Part shown: one piece after another, positions 29,164 through 40,417 of the stretch
Position numbering within the stretch: position 1 is the first letter of the stretch
Layout of the letters: each line of letters begins with the position of its first letter
Assembly: GCF_902167145.1 (NCBI RefSeq)
Contig: NC_050097.1
Location: 115,663,982 to 115,727,981, forward strand
Length of the DNA stretch: 64,000 bases
Direction: 5' to 3'
Source: Zea mays
Lineage: Eukaryota; Streptophyta; Magnoliopsida; Poales; Poaceae
Notes under the pieces: generated by a model
Seen by the model: only the letters and a program-made list of their open reading frames with translations
Told to the model about the DNA's origin: nothing
Databases searched by the model: none
Program-made: the position numbers and the translations under genes

Positions 29164-29168
29164 GAAGG

Positions 29169-29850
29169 TAACACATGGTTACCAAAATACTGTTTTTTTA
29201 TTGTATTGTTTGTAGCGTTTGAATATAAAAATAGGGATGTATAATTCTTTATATTTTATGTAGCTGTGAAAATCTCAAAGAAGTGTTCTTATAGACCATG
29301 TTGGATTCTTTATATTCATGTCTCGTGAATAGAACGTTCGAAATTTCAGGTCTGCTTCTAGATAAGGCCTCAACCTATGCTTAATAATAAACATGAATAT
29401 CATATTTGCATTCATTGTTTTCAATTATTCGAATAATATACAGTTCAAATTTAAATTATTCGAAGAAATTCAATCAAATGAAAATTTACTAAATATACCA
29501 AACACTTATAGAAATGTGCCAAAATTTTATATGTAGTTCCAGATGCTGAATATAGTAGAAAAGTTTGGAGGCAAAAAATAAATAAAATAACTTTGTTGAG
29601 TGTTAGGCAAAGACACTTGCCAAATGACCTCCTTGCCAAGAGTCATTGTAGGTGGCACTCACAAAATATACGCAACAGTTAAAAAAATGAAAACTTATTT
29701 ACAGAGTGCCCTCGTCAAAGGTTTTAAAAAAATAAATAAACTTCTTTGTCGAGTGCTACATAAGAGACACTCAGCATACATTATTTAAAAAAACATTTTA
29801 CCAAATGACAGATTTGTAACACTCAAGCAAAGCATCTTACCTTATCCTAA
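29169..29850. mobile_element. Diverged right half of a foldback CACTA element
   Basis: After the gypsy target site the sequence parallels the right arm of the 14550-16266 foldback element: TTCATGTCTCGTGAATAGAACG, TTCAGGTCTGCTTCTAGATAAGGC, AACATGAATATCAT(A/T)TT, ATTCATTGTTTTC, TTCGAAGAAATTCAAT, then TAAATAAAATAACTTTG and GAGTGTTAGGCAAAGACACT repeats. It is much more diverged than the other copy and has no matching left arm in the window. Confidence 0.6.
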
Positions 29851-30060
29851 CTGAGTGCGCAGCCCGGTCACACGCACATACACACTTCGCTTCGTGTTGT
29901 TCAGCCACCGCCGCTCGCCTCCCGGCCCCCGCGCGCCGCCACCGGCGCCCTCGCATGCTCTGGCCACTAGCGCTACTCACCTCCTCGACCACCGTGCGTC
30001 GCCATCGGCGCCCCCGCACGCTCCGGCCACTTGCTGCTGATCACCGCCAGGGGGCGCATG
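29850..30060. other. Short GC-rich block with internal duplication
   Basis: A ~65-bp unit (CGCCRCCRTCGGCGCCC-like, GCAYGCTCYGGCCACT) occurs twice, near 29935 and 30000. Reading frames on both strands are Ala/Pro/Arg-rich and unrecognisable. Possibly a captured exon or UTR fragment. Confidence 0.35.
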
Positions 30061-30760
30061 CTATAGATCCACGCGTCATTTGGTAGCTACACGCACAGCG
30101 TTATGTGTATAAACCAGAGGAATTGTAGGCTGACGATGGAAAGCACACCATGTGTACACGTGAACACTTTAATTTCAGTGATAATAAAATAGAATACGTA
30201 TAAGCACCACCCTACCCTGTGTCTGTGTGTGCATGCACATGTCGTGAATATAACGCAGTTTAGTTATCTTTGAACACACAAGTTGCGTGCATGTGATTTG
30301 GCAAGTAGGCTCTATACATACATATACACTAGGTATGTGCCAGTGCGTTATCACAGAGTGGAAGAGCAACACCTAGACTACAAATATATTTTTTGTTTAC
30401 TTATAAACACAAAAATATGTGTGGTCTAGTGGTTATATAGCCCCAAATTTTTGGAGTAGAGAGATGTGGGTTCGAGTGCTCGTTTTGCATGGTAAAACCG
30501 TGTAGCATCAGGTACCTACATTAAATTTTTAATATAATAATATAGATAATAATGCTCTATGATACATGCATGCATGACACAACTATGCTAATTAACTATG
30601 TTTCTCCTTTTAAATAGGATTTAAACAAATTAGCCTGTATGTGAAAATAAAGGCCGGTATGGACAACTGTTTGTGAGCAGCTAGCCCTACAACTAGCTAG
30701 CATACACACATTAGATCATGTTTGTACTTTTTCTCTCTTGCAGCTGTTTGTCCTCTATCT
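30060..30760. other. Old repeated non-coding sequence, occurrence 3
   Basis: From GATCCACGCGTCATTTGG (30066) onward the order of landmarks follows 14220-14540, 16310-16345 and 18480-18535, but here without the foldback, hAT and MITE insertions. It is interrupted only by a ~220-bp SINE-like insertion (30325-30545). It serves as an outgroup for reconstructing the nested insertions elsewhere. Confidence 0.55.
30325..30545 (+). mobile_element. tRNA-derived SINE-like insertion
   Basis: A-box-like GTGGTCTAGTGG (30421-30432) and B-box-like GGGTTCGAGTGCT (30468-30480) lie about 35 bp apart, as in a Pol III tRNA promoter. The related sequence at 14400-14416 runs straight from CTATATACATA to AATAATGCTCTA, an empty site that supports a discrete insertion here. 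Two further copies occur inside the ~735-bp array (boxes at 31393 and 31434, the B box with one inserted base; 32131 and 32174). No clear poly-A or poly-T tail is seen. Confidence 0.5.
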
Positions 30761-32760
30761 AGGGATGGTAATAGATAGTGATATAAATGGTTCTTCATAA
30801 AATATCAAGACCCTAAATAAATTTTAGTTCAAAAATAAATGGAAATAGAGCCCGATCCTAATCCGAGCTGATACTTAAACCTTATAGTCACTACCGGACT
30901 CGCCTTCTTTGTCGAGCGTCCCAGACACTCGGCAAAAATACAAACATTAGATCATGTTTGTACTTTTTCTCTCTTGCAATTGTTTGTCCTCTATCTAGGG
31001 ATGGTAATAGATCGTGATACAAATGGTTCTTCATCAAATTTCAAAACTCTAAATAAATTTTAGTTCAAAAATGAATTGAAATAGAGTCTGATCTGATACT
31101 TAAACCTATAGTCACTACCGGACTCGCCTTCTTTGTCGAGTGTCACAGACACTCGGCAAATAGCATTATACAAATACCCGACAAACATTTTATCGGCAAA
31201 TGGTTCTTTACCGAGTACATTTTTTCTGTCATTCGACAAAGACGCACTCAAATTAAGAGGATCACAAAAAATGCAAAAACAACAAAACATTTTTAGGTAT
31301 GTGCCAGTGCGTTATCATGGAGTGGAAGAGCATGGGAGCTGCGCCTAGGTTACAAATATATATATTTTTTATTTATGAACACTAAAATATGTGTGGTCTA
31401 GTGGTTAGCCTCAAAATTTTGGAGTAGAGGTGTGTGGGTTCTGAGTGCTCGTTTTGCATGGTGAAACCGTGTAGCATTAGGTGTCCATATTAAGTTCTTA
31501 ATATAAAAGTATAGATAATAATGCTCTACGATACATGCATCCATGCATGCATGACACAACTGTGCTAATTAACTATGTTTCTCCTTTTAAATATGATTTA
31601 ACAAATTAGCATGTATGTGAAAATAAAGGCGGGTATGGACAACTGTTTGTGAGCAGCTAGCCCTACAGCTAGCTAGCATACAAACATTAGATCATGTTTG
31701 TACTTTTTCTCTCTTGCATCTGTTTGTCCTCTATCTTGGGATGGTAATGGATCGTGATACAAATGGTTCTTCACCAAATTTCAAGACTCTAAATAAATTT
31801 TAGTTCAAAATAAATTGAAATAGAGCCTGATCTGATACTTAAACCTATAGTCACTACCGGACTCGCCTTCTTTGTCGAGTGTCACAGACACTCGGCAAAG
31901 GGCATTATACAAATACCCAACAAACATTTTATCGGCAAATGGTTCTTTGCCGAGTACATTTTTCGTGCACTCGGCAAAGACGCACTCAAATTAAGAGAAT
32001 CACAAAAAACGCAAAAACAACAAAACATTTTTAGGTATGTGCCAGTGCGTTATCACGAAGTGGAAGAGCATGGGAGCAGCGTCTAGGTTACAAATATATT
32101 TTTTGTTTATTTATGAACACTAAAATATGTGTGGTCTAGTGGTTAGCCTCAAATTTTTGGAGTAGAGGAGTGTGGGTTCGAGTGCTCGTTTTGCATGGTG
32201 AAACCGTGTAGCATCAGGTGTCCATAATAAGTTCTTAATATAAAAGTATAGATAATAATGCTCTACGATACATGCATGCATGCATGACACAACTGTGCTA
32301 ATTAACTATGTTTCTCCTTTTAAATAGGATTTAACAAATTAGCCTGTATGTGAAAATAAAGGCTGGTATGGACAACTGTTTGTGAGCAGCTAGCCCTACA
32401 GCTAGCTAGCATACACACATTAGATAATGTTTGTCCTTTTTCTCTCTTGCAGTTGTTTGTCCTCTATCTAGGGATGGTAATGGATCGTGATACAAATGGT
32501 TCTTCACAAAATATCAAGACTCTAAATAAATTTTAGTTCAAAAATGAATAGAAATAGAGCCTGATCTGATACTTAAACCTTATGGTCACTTCCAGACTCG
32601 CCTTCTTTGTCGAGTGTCCGAGACACTCGGTGAAGGGCATTATACAAATACCCATCAAACATTTTATCGACAAATGGTTCTTTGCCGAGTACATTTTTCC
32701 GGGCACTTGGCAAAGACACTCAAATTAAAAGAATCACAAAAAAACGCAAAAAACAACAAA
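30700..32760. repeat. Tandem array of a ~735-bp unit (plus a ~234-bp partial unit)
   Basis: The landmark GTTTGTACTTTTTCTCTCTTGCA occurs near 30717, 30951, 31690 and 32424, giving spacings of 234, 739 and 734 bp. Each long unit contains a CACTA-type 5' end (CACTACCGGACTCGCC at 30889, 31113, 31852; CACTTCCAGACTCGCC at 32587), TTTGTCGAGTG repeats, a SINE-like segment and GAGCAGCTAGCCCTAC. Units are over about 90% alike by eye. No coding content. Confidence 0.8.
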
Positions 32761-33099
32761 ACATTTTTTAAATTATTGAAACTACCCAATTACCATACCC
32801 CCGTCACCCTATCATTTTTCACCATTATTTTGAATAAAATTTGATTGTTTTGTGAATGATGAGATTCATACTCGCAAACTCCTCTCTCGTGCATATCCTA
32901 CTCTACCACTACACTACTAAATCAATTATGTCTATATTACGTTTTCATTTATCATGTACTATAACAAACCGAGAGTAATTTGATTATATGAGTCATTAAA
33001 ATCATTCATTTGAAATATGACCAACTATAATTGATAGTTTCTATATCCGAGGCCGTTTACAAAATTTGAATTCAAATTTGAAAACTTCACAAGAATTTT

Positions 33100-33480
33100 T
33101 CTATGATAAGATGATTTCAAATCAAAAAATTGTCAATTACAAAGTTTCATTACATTTCAAGACCTACAACTTTTATTTTAGTGGTTTTTCCATCCGAGGT
33201 AGTTTGAAAAATTCAAATTTTAAAATTCAAACATAGTTTTGCATAACAAGATGATCTCAAATCAAAACATCGTCAACTACAAAGTTTCATAACTTTTCAA
33301 GACCTACAACTTTTTATGTTGGTAGTTTTTCAATTCGAGGTCGTTTTCAAAATTCGAAAGTTAAACTTTTAAATTTTAGTCATAGTTTTCGTTGACAAGA
33401 TGACTTTAAATGAAAAAGTTGCCAACTACAAAATTATATAACTTCTCAAGATCTACAAAGTTTATTTTGGTTGTTTGGTC
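33100..33480. repeat. ~135-bp repeats in the CACTA internal region
   Basis: Three imperfect units contain AAATCAAAA(A/C)(A/T)(T/C)(T/G)(G/C)TCAA(T/C)TACAAAGTTTCAT followed by CAAGACCTACAACTTTTA and a TTCGAGGT(A/C)GTTT-like segment, near 33115, 33250 and 33405. Non-coding, AT-rich. The remaining sequence 32770-33100 and 33480-33698 shows nothing further that I can identify. Confidence 0.6.
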
Positions 33481-33698
33481 ATTTGTTCATCTCACATGAT
33501 GGTTCTAACATTATTCACAAATCTTGTACATCTCTCTTATAGTTTCATAAACTACGAGAGATATAGGTTTAATGAGCAAATTTACTTTTATTTTGTCATA
33601 TGAAGAAATGATCAAAATATAAATTGTACATCTTGATGGTTTATATACATCTGTAGTTGAAATCTGTTTCATTTGAATTAATTCACCCACAAATTCAG

Positions 33699-34967
33699 GG
33701 CGTTACACCCACAAGGGCAAGGCGACGTCCGACATCACCTACAACCCGGAGGACGGGCCCGAAGCATATAGCAACCCTGCCGTCTACAGCCGCCTCAGTG
33801 AGTATACTACCATGGCACAGGAGGTCCATGGGCTAGATTACGATCCAAGGACTGAGGACATCAATGGATGTGTCCTCATCAGGATCGGAGGAGATAAGAG
33901 GCATGGGCGATACTGGATTGCCGACGGGGCAATTGACTCATCGTCCACTTGGGGTGGGCGTTCGGGTTACCCGAAAGTTTCATGTCGAGTAATTCGAGTA
34001 TTTAAAATTTCGGGTTTTGAGAATCGATACCTGAAATTACAACGAGTTTTACAATACCCGAAAATTCGGGTACCCCGAATTTCGTGTTCGGGTTCAGGTA
34101 TTCCCGAACTACCTGAACTGTTATGTTAGCTTCATGAAAACATATGCACCATATTAAATTATTATAAAAATACAGTTTGAATAATGATATACATGGACAT
34201 AAAAAACACAAGCAATCTACAATCACAAGTCATGCACACTTACACATAATTATAGATGTACAAATTAATAATTAAGAATGACATGAGTACATGACACATG
34301 AAAGTTCGGATATTTCGGATACTCGATTATGATACCCGAATTACCCGAAATAAATTCGGGTTTTGCAAGTTGCTACTCGAAATTCCCGATCAAAATTCGG
34401 GTTTCGGGTATTTCGGATTCAGATATTCCGGTTTCAGGTTACGGGGTTTTTCCCAGCCCTATCGGCCACTCCCACTCTGTCTCTGGTGCGAGCCCAACCA
34501 TACGACTTCGGTAGGATAGCTCACATCATCGAATACAACAACTCCAGGTTAGTGCTTCTGTAACTCATCATTCCTTGAGTTATATACCTTTTCTTTGAGT
34601 TATTATAACATTGTGGTGAAATATTACAGGCCTAGCTAGAAGAAGAGAGGAGGGAACGGATGGAGATGGAGGCGAAGATGAGCGCGGAGCAAGAGGCGGA
34701 TCGGGTGGCTTGGCTAGTAGATCAGCAGAGGATGGCGGAGATGTTCTAATACAGGCAGAGCCTTGGCGCCGCACAGGGTTTTGCTCCACCACCTCTATTG
34801 TTCCCTCCAGCTAACCCTGCTCAATTCCATACTCCTGTGAGTATCAAAATTCTAGTCATGTATGATATATATTCATCTAATATAACACATGCAATCTCTT
34901 CTCTGTGCAGTGACAATCTGTGGCATCTAACAACCCTCATGGTTCTCCTAGCCCATCGTTGAACTAG
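33699..34967 (+). pseudogene. En/Spm-type CACTA ORF, three exons, interrupted
   Basis: Exon 1 (33699-34547) follows a 3' splice site (AAATTCAG). It reads HKGKATSDITYNPEDGPEAY, then YSRLSEYTTMAQEVHGLDYD and GGDKRHGRYWIADGAIDSSS, the conserved region of plant Ptta/En/Spm transposon proteins. A MITE (33950-34462) interrupts it, and the frame resumes at PTLSLVRAQPYD. Intron 34548-34629 (GTTAGT...ATTACAG), exon 2 (34630-34836, LEEERRERMEMEAKM, with a stop near 34749) and exon 3 (34911-34967) follow. A small frame offset lies near the exon 2 start. The protein probably binds DNA, but this copy is dead. Confidence 0.65.
33950..34462. mobile_element. hAT-type MITE inside the CACTA exon
   Basis: Imperfect inverted ends GGGGTGGGCGTTCGGGTTAC and, reversed, TAGGGCTGGGAAAAACCCCG. 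The interior is rich in TTCGGGTA/TACCCGAA. Near-identical 8-bp flanks CGTCCACT (33942-33949) and CGGCCACT (34463-34470) fit a hAT-size target duplication with one mismatch. Without the element and one flank copy the exon reads on in frame, supporting insertion into a previously continuous exon. No coding capacity. Confidence 0.7.
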
Positions 34968-35266
34968 TCCAGTCGCCCACCTCACTAATGTTCTTCTAAA
35001 CTTAGTTGTGAGACATGTTTATGGCATATATTGGATGTTTTTGGACTTATTTATGTGACTACTTGTTAGTGTTGTCAACTATTTTGTGGTACTTGTGACT
35101 TTGTGATCTTTGTGAAGAAACATATGATCTTTGTGAGCTATGTCGTGTGTTTGATGTATGTGATGATTTTGTGATATTTATGATGTATATGTGATGATTA
35201 TGTGATATATCTTTTGTTTGTTTGAATGGAATAGAAAAAAAACAAATAAAAGGGGTATTTCGGTCA

Positions 35267-35837
35267 CTTTGGCGAGTGCAACACTCGACAAAGAGATAAT
35301 TTGCCATGTGCCATGACCATAGCACTCGGCAAAGAAGGCACACTTGGGAACTGGTAAAGCTTCTTTGCCAAGTGTTGTGGCTGAGACACTCGTCGAACAA
35401 GCAACCTTTACCGAATGCCACCTAATGCACTCGACAAAGGAACTAGCAAAGGGGTCCACTGGTGCTCCCGGTGCCAAGAGTTATGCCAAATGGCACTCGG
35501 CAAAGACGAAGCCTTTGGCGAGTGCCTCCTAGTACACTCAGCAAAAGAACCCACAAAGGGGCCCACTAGGTGCTTCTTTGCCGAGGGTCGGTACAATAGA
35601 CACTCGCCAAATGCTCTATCACCATCACCTGGCGCCGTGACAACGACTTTTCTTTGTCGAGAACTAGGTGGCACTCGGCAAAGTCTTTGTCGAGTGCCTG
35701 ATAAAGAAGTCGTTGTCGATGTACAGTTCTCCGAGACTTCTTTGCCGAGTGTCACACTCGGCAAAGACTTCGCCGAGTGTTTTCCAGGCTTTTTCGAGTG
35801 CTTCATCCACTCGGCAAAGCAGCTGTGCCCAGTAGTG
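35267..35837. repeat. CACTA subterminal repeat array (copy 2)
   Basis: Same array as 3620-4190, offset 31,647 bp, ending at the terminus CCCAGTAGTG at 35837, with a handful of substitutions (for example GAGTACC to GAGTGCC, which restores one repeat core). Confidence 0.85.
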
Positions 35838-36402
35838 TGCGGCAGTCGCTCTTATCAAGAAAGCATCCAGACTTTATTTTTTCAGCCAATAGTTATTTAA
35901 TTATTTTCATCTATATAATCATTATATTTTTTGACCAGGATATAATTATTATATTGCCGGTCACATACGATATGTTTATGGATATTGTATTTAATTTAAC
36001 TATTTTTACATCACGTTCTGGATATGTTTATGTTTTACACCAATCTCTAGATCTGCCCACATTTGACTAGTATATTTCGTTTTGATGTTTTACATCACGT
36101 TCTTCATGTATATATCCGGCCGCCATTTAATAATTTGGTATATAAAGCTGTAGATCCACGCGCCATTTGCTAGCAACACGATATAAACCTGACGAATTGA
36201 ATGGTGGCGAGTATATATCATATTGTTTGGACTAGGTGAACACGTACTTAATTTGAGAAATAAAATAGAATACATGCGTGAACCACACCCTATGTCGTCT
36301 TCCCTTCCATCATGATGCATGAGTGGTGAAGATAACACCGTTTTAATACTTACACAAGCTAGCTAGCTGCATGTGATTTGGCATGCATACATGCGTGGGG
36401 CT

Positions 36403-36405
<3 letters not shown>
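35838..36405. other. Old repeated non-coding sequence (copy 2 of occurrence 1)
   Basis: Duplicate of 4191-4758 with almost no changes. AT-rich; I see no gene, promoter or RNA in it. Confidence 0.6.

Positions 36406-36497
<92 letters not shown>
36406..36497. repeat. (TA)n microsatellite, about 46 units, without insertion
   Basis: Continuous TA tract joining the flanks that in copy 1 are separated by the 2.25-kb element 4825-7077. It is the empty-site (or post-excision) counterpart. Confidence 0.97.
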
Positions 36498-36500
<3 letters not shown>

Positions 36501-38262
36501 TTTAGAGCCCTGTACTCTATTTAACTACAGGAAGCCCTGATCAAGTGTGCAGACCGCACCGAAGCTCTGGGCTTATTGTACCTACCTGTGCTTACGCTAA
36601 ATTATAATACGAGTTATGCTGATGTGTGTATCAGTTTATGCAAATATAGTCTGCGCATATTACGTGAATCGGGCCCACGCCGTCACTATAAAAACACCCC
36701 CACGCCGCCAGAGATTAGGTTTTAGCGGCGGCGGCGGTTCCCTCAGGCGTGCGAGGAGGCGCCCGTGAGCAGGAGAGCCCCGGCCGCCGCGGCGCTCTCC
36801 AGCCGGCGGATTGGCGGTCGTGGAGGGGGCGCGAGGAGGAGCCTCAGCGTCCGCGGCGGTACAGCTTCAGGAGGCACCGGTCGGGCGCGGCGGAGTGGGC
36901 GGCGGTGGTGCTGTTCATGGTGCTTGCGGTCGTGGTGCTGCTGGGCGCCGTGGCCGTCCTTGTGGTGGTGCTGCTGCTGCAGCCCCGCGTGTCGTACGTG
37001 GCGGTGCGGGCGGGCTGGCGGTGCTCTGCGCCTACCCGTTCCGCGTGCCCGCCAGGGGCGTCCTCCCGCTGGCGTACGTGGCGCGCGCGCAGGGCGCCCC
37101 GCTGGGCGACGCCGGCAGCGCCGCCATGGAGGCCGCGCTCCGCGACGGCGTGGTGCCGTTCCGGGTGGATGGGGAGGCCCGGACGCGATGGAAGGTCGCG
37201 GGGATCATCGGCGTCGACCAGTGGACGCGCCTGGCGTGCCAGCTCCGCTTCTTCTGGCCCAACGGCACCGTGCTCCCCTTCAGATGCATCTCCAAGTCCA
37301 AGTTCTTGTTCTTCTGACCGCTGTGCCCTCTGTATTGTCTAGTGGCTACTCTTCTGACCTCAGTTCCATGGCCGAGCGTGAGCGTGACGGATCAAGATTC
37401 AGGAACAGCAAATGGCTTCATCGTTTTCTTTCTTGTCTTGGATTCGTTTAGTTATTAATTCACCCCCATGTCGCATGTATAGGTCAGCAAAAAAGATTTT
37501 GTCTTGGGTTCTTTCTTATTGCATTTTACGCTTCCACTAAAAAGCAAGTTCCACATTCGTCGTTTTAAAACAGATCATTGATTTACGCTAAAATCTGTAT
37601 CCATTTACGTTGTTTCGGATCACGTCTTACGCTTAAATCCACCTGACCTAGAACCCGAGCACGATCGGAGCGCGATTTTGACGTCGTAATTTAGGCCACA
37701 TTCGTTGTTACGAAATAGATTGATGATGTACGATAAAATTTGTACCCATTTACGTTGTTTGGTTCACGTTTTACGCTGAAATTTGACCAAGCCAAAATCC
37801 GTGCACGATCGAACGTGATCAATCTACGCTGTTTTAGCTAATATAGGATTTACGCTAAATTTCGTATTCATTTACGATGTTTTAGCTCACGTTTTACGCC
37901 GGAATCTGCCCTAGCCAGAACCCGCGCACGATTGGGTGCACGCGATTTTCACGCCGTAATTTTGGGTTTCGTTTGCTGTTACAAAACAGATATATGATTT
38001 ACGCTAAATTTCGTACTCATTTACGATGTTTTAGCTCACGTTTTACGCTGGAATCCGCCCGAGCAGAACCCGCGAACTGCGGCTGTAAATTAAAATTTAT
38101 TTCCTTCTACTAATGCTCCTCGAACCGTAACTGTCCCTTTATTTACGCGATTATACAACACGTCTTTCCTTATATCAAATTGGTCAAGATTTATATAATG
38201 CATGGTTTATGCTATCATGTTACACATCGTTATGCAGTCGTAAACGGTGTGCACATGGTAAT
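36498..38262 (+). mobile_element. (TA)n-flanked element with LEA_2 fragment, left part (copy 2)
   Basis: Duplicate of 7092-8856, offset 29,406 bp, ending at the target site GTAAT (38258-38262) where a copia element inserted. The remainder continues at 47704. The TATA-like box is at about 36687 and the ~140-bp repeats at 37571-38096. Confidence 0.75.
36749..37317 (+). pseudogene. Captured NDR1/HIN1-like (LEA_2) fragment (copy 2)
   Basis: Same structure as 7343-7911: TM helix in one frame, LEA_2 C-terminal half in another, central part missing. A few substitutions (for example W-P-A to W-A-A before the TM, A-L-L to A-P-L in the C-terminal frame). The shared deletion shows that the fragment was already defective before the duplication. 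Confidence 0.68.
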
Positions 38263-39575
38263 TGATAGTCGCCTAGAGGGGGGGGGGTGAATAGGGCGAA
38301 ACTGAAATTTACAAATATAAACACAACTACAAGCCGGGTTAGCGTTAGAAATATGATGGAGTCCGCGAGAGAGGGCGCAAAACAAATCGCAAGCAAATAA
38401 TGAAATGAGACACGCGGATTTGTTTTACCGAGGTTCGGTTCTCGCAAACCTACTCCCCGTTGAGGAGGCCACAAAGGCCGGGTCTCTTTCAACCCTTCCC
38501 TCTCTCAAACGGTCCCTCGGACCGAGTGAGCTTCTCTTCTCAAATCAAAGCCGGGAACAAAACTTCCCCGCAAGGGCCACCACACAATTGGTGCCTCTTG
38601 CCTTGACTACAATGGAGTTTTGATCACAAGAACAAGTGAGAAAGAAAAGAGGCAATCCAAGCGCAAGAGCTCAAAAGAACACGGCAAATCTCTCTCGCTA
38701 ATCACTAAAGCCTTGTGTGGAATTGGAGAGGATTTGATCTCTTGTATGTGTCTAGAATTGAATGCCTAGCTCTTGTAAGTGGTTGAGAAGTGGGAAAACT
38801 TGGATGCAATGAATGGTGAGGTGGTTGGGGTATTTATAGCCCCAACCACCAAAAGTGGCCATTGAGAGGCTGTCTGTTCGATGGCGCACCGGACAGTCCG
38901 GTGCACACCGGACAGTCCGGTGCCCCCTGCCACGTCATCACTGCCGTTGGATTCTGACCGTTGGAGCTTCTGACTTGTGGGCCCTCCAGGGTGTCCGGTG
39001 CACACCGGACATGTACTGTTTGTTGTCCGGTGTGCCAGCATGGGCGATTCTGACTCCTGTGCGCGCTGCGCGCGTATTTATTGCTCTGCAGAGAGCCGTT
39101 GGCGCGGAGATAACCGTTGCTCCGGAGACGCACCGGACAGTCCGGTGCACACCGGACAGTCCGGTGAATTATAGTGGACTAGCCGTTGGAGTTTCCCGAA
39201 GCTGGCGAGTTCCTGAGGCCGACCTCCCTTGGCGCACCGGACACTGTCCGGTGTACACCGGACAGTCCGGTGAATTATAGCCGAGTCGCCTCTAGGAATT
39301 CCCGAAGGTGGAGAGTTTGAGTCTGAGTTCCCTTGGTGCACCGGACATGTCCGGTGGCGCACCGGACAGTCCGGTGCGCCAGACCAGGGGTGCCTTCGGT
39401 TGCCCCTATGCTCCTTTGTTGAATCCAAAACTTGGTCTTTTTATTGGCTGAGTGTGAACCTTTAACACTTGTATAATCTATACACTTGGGCAAACTAGTT
39501 AGTCCAAAGATTTGTGTTGGGCAATTCAACCACCAAAATTATATAGGAACTAGGTGTAAGCCTAATTCCCTTTCA
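38263..39575 (-). repeat. Copia 3' LTR
   Basis: 1313 bp. Differs from the other LTR by a longer G run at 38278, a 3-bp insertion near 38354, and one additional ~19-bp palindrome unit (CACCGGACAGTCCGGTG, near 38890-38910). It contains many CCGGACAGTCCGG palindromes between 38885 and 39380. Confidence 0.95.
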
Positions 39576-40417
39576 ATCTCCCCCTTTTTGGTGATTGATG
39601 CCAACACAAACCAAAGCAAATATAGGGGTGCATAATTGAACTAGTTTGCATAATGTAAGTGTAAAGGTTGCTTGGAATTGAGCCAATATAAATACTTACA
39701 AGATATGCATGGATTGTTTCTTTCTTATATAACATTTTGGACCACGTTTGCACCACATGTTTTGTTTTTGCAAACTCTTTTGTAAATCCTTTTCAAAGTT
39801 CTTTTGCAAATAGTCAAAGGTGAATGAATAAGATTTTGCCAAGCATTTTCAAGATTTGAAATTTTCTCCCCCTGTTTCAAATGCTTCTCTTTTTGACTAA
39901 ACAAAACTCCCCCTAAATGAGATCCACCTCTTAGTGTTCAAGAGCTTTTTGATATACCATGTTTGAAAAACTGCTTTCTCCCCCTTTTGAACACAAAGTA
40001 TACCAATTGAAAATATTCAATCACTAAGTTTTTGAAATTGGTGGTGGTGCGGTCCTTTTGCTTTGGGCTTATTTCTCCCCCTTTTTGGCATGAATCGCCA
40101 AAAACGGAGTCATTAGAGCCCTCCAAGTGCTATCTTCCCCTTTGGTCATAAATAAATGAGTTAAGATTATACCAAAGGCGAAGTCCGATCCTTTAGCTTT
40201 GGGCTGATTTCTCCCCAAAGACAAGGTCCTTTTCTTGGATGCTCATGCTTGGAGTGACGGCGAAGTTACGTAGTGGAAGCCTTTGTCTTTGCCGAAGACT
40301 CCAATTTCCTTTCAATGTACCTATGACTTGGTTTGAAATAGACTTGAAATCACATTAGTCATAGCATATGAAAGAGATATGATCAAGGGTATATAAAATG
40401 AGCTATGTGTGCAAGTT
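39576..40417 (-). other. Copia 3' untranslated region and polypurine tract
   Basis: AT-rich, with recurrent CTCCCCCT stretches (A/G-rich on the minus strand). Directly next to the LTR the minus strand reads ACCAAAAAGGGGGAGAT (39576-39592), the polypurine tract. About 800 bp between pol stop and PPT without an open frame; nothing else recognised. Confidence 0.7.

Larger units (their letters stand above)
32587..35837 (+). mobile_element. Non-autonomous CACTA transposon (copy 2, longer version)
   Basis: The 5' end CACTTCCAGACTCGCCTTCT and the 3' end reversed CACTACTGGGCACAGCTGCT line up over about 30 bp, ending in TTTG(T/C)CGAGTG. Inside are 5' subterminal repeats, an AT-rich region with ~135-bp repeats (33100-33480), an En/Spm-type ORF in three exons and the 3' subterminal array. 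The transposase gene is missing. The two ends might come from different elements, since the 5' end is one of four in a tandem array and the 3-bp flanks (GGT and TGC) do not match. Confidence 0.65.

Noticed and set aside
30421..30480. Possible functional tRNA gene
   Set aside because: A and B boxes are present but the 5' and 3' parts do not pair as an acceptor stem and there is no plausible anticodon arm; the unit is repeated in a tandem array, so a SINE-like origin is better.
38880..39390. Regularly repeated CACCGGACAGTCCGGTG units resembling a CRISPR-like array
   Set aside because: Units are short self-palindromes at irregular spacing inside a plant LTR, with no spacers of constant length and no cas genes.
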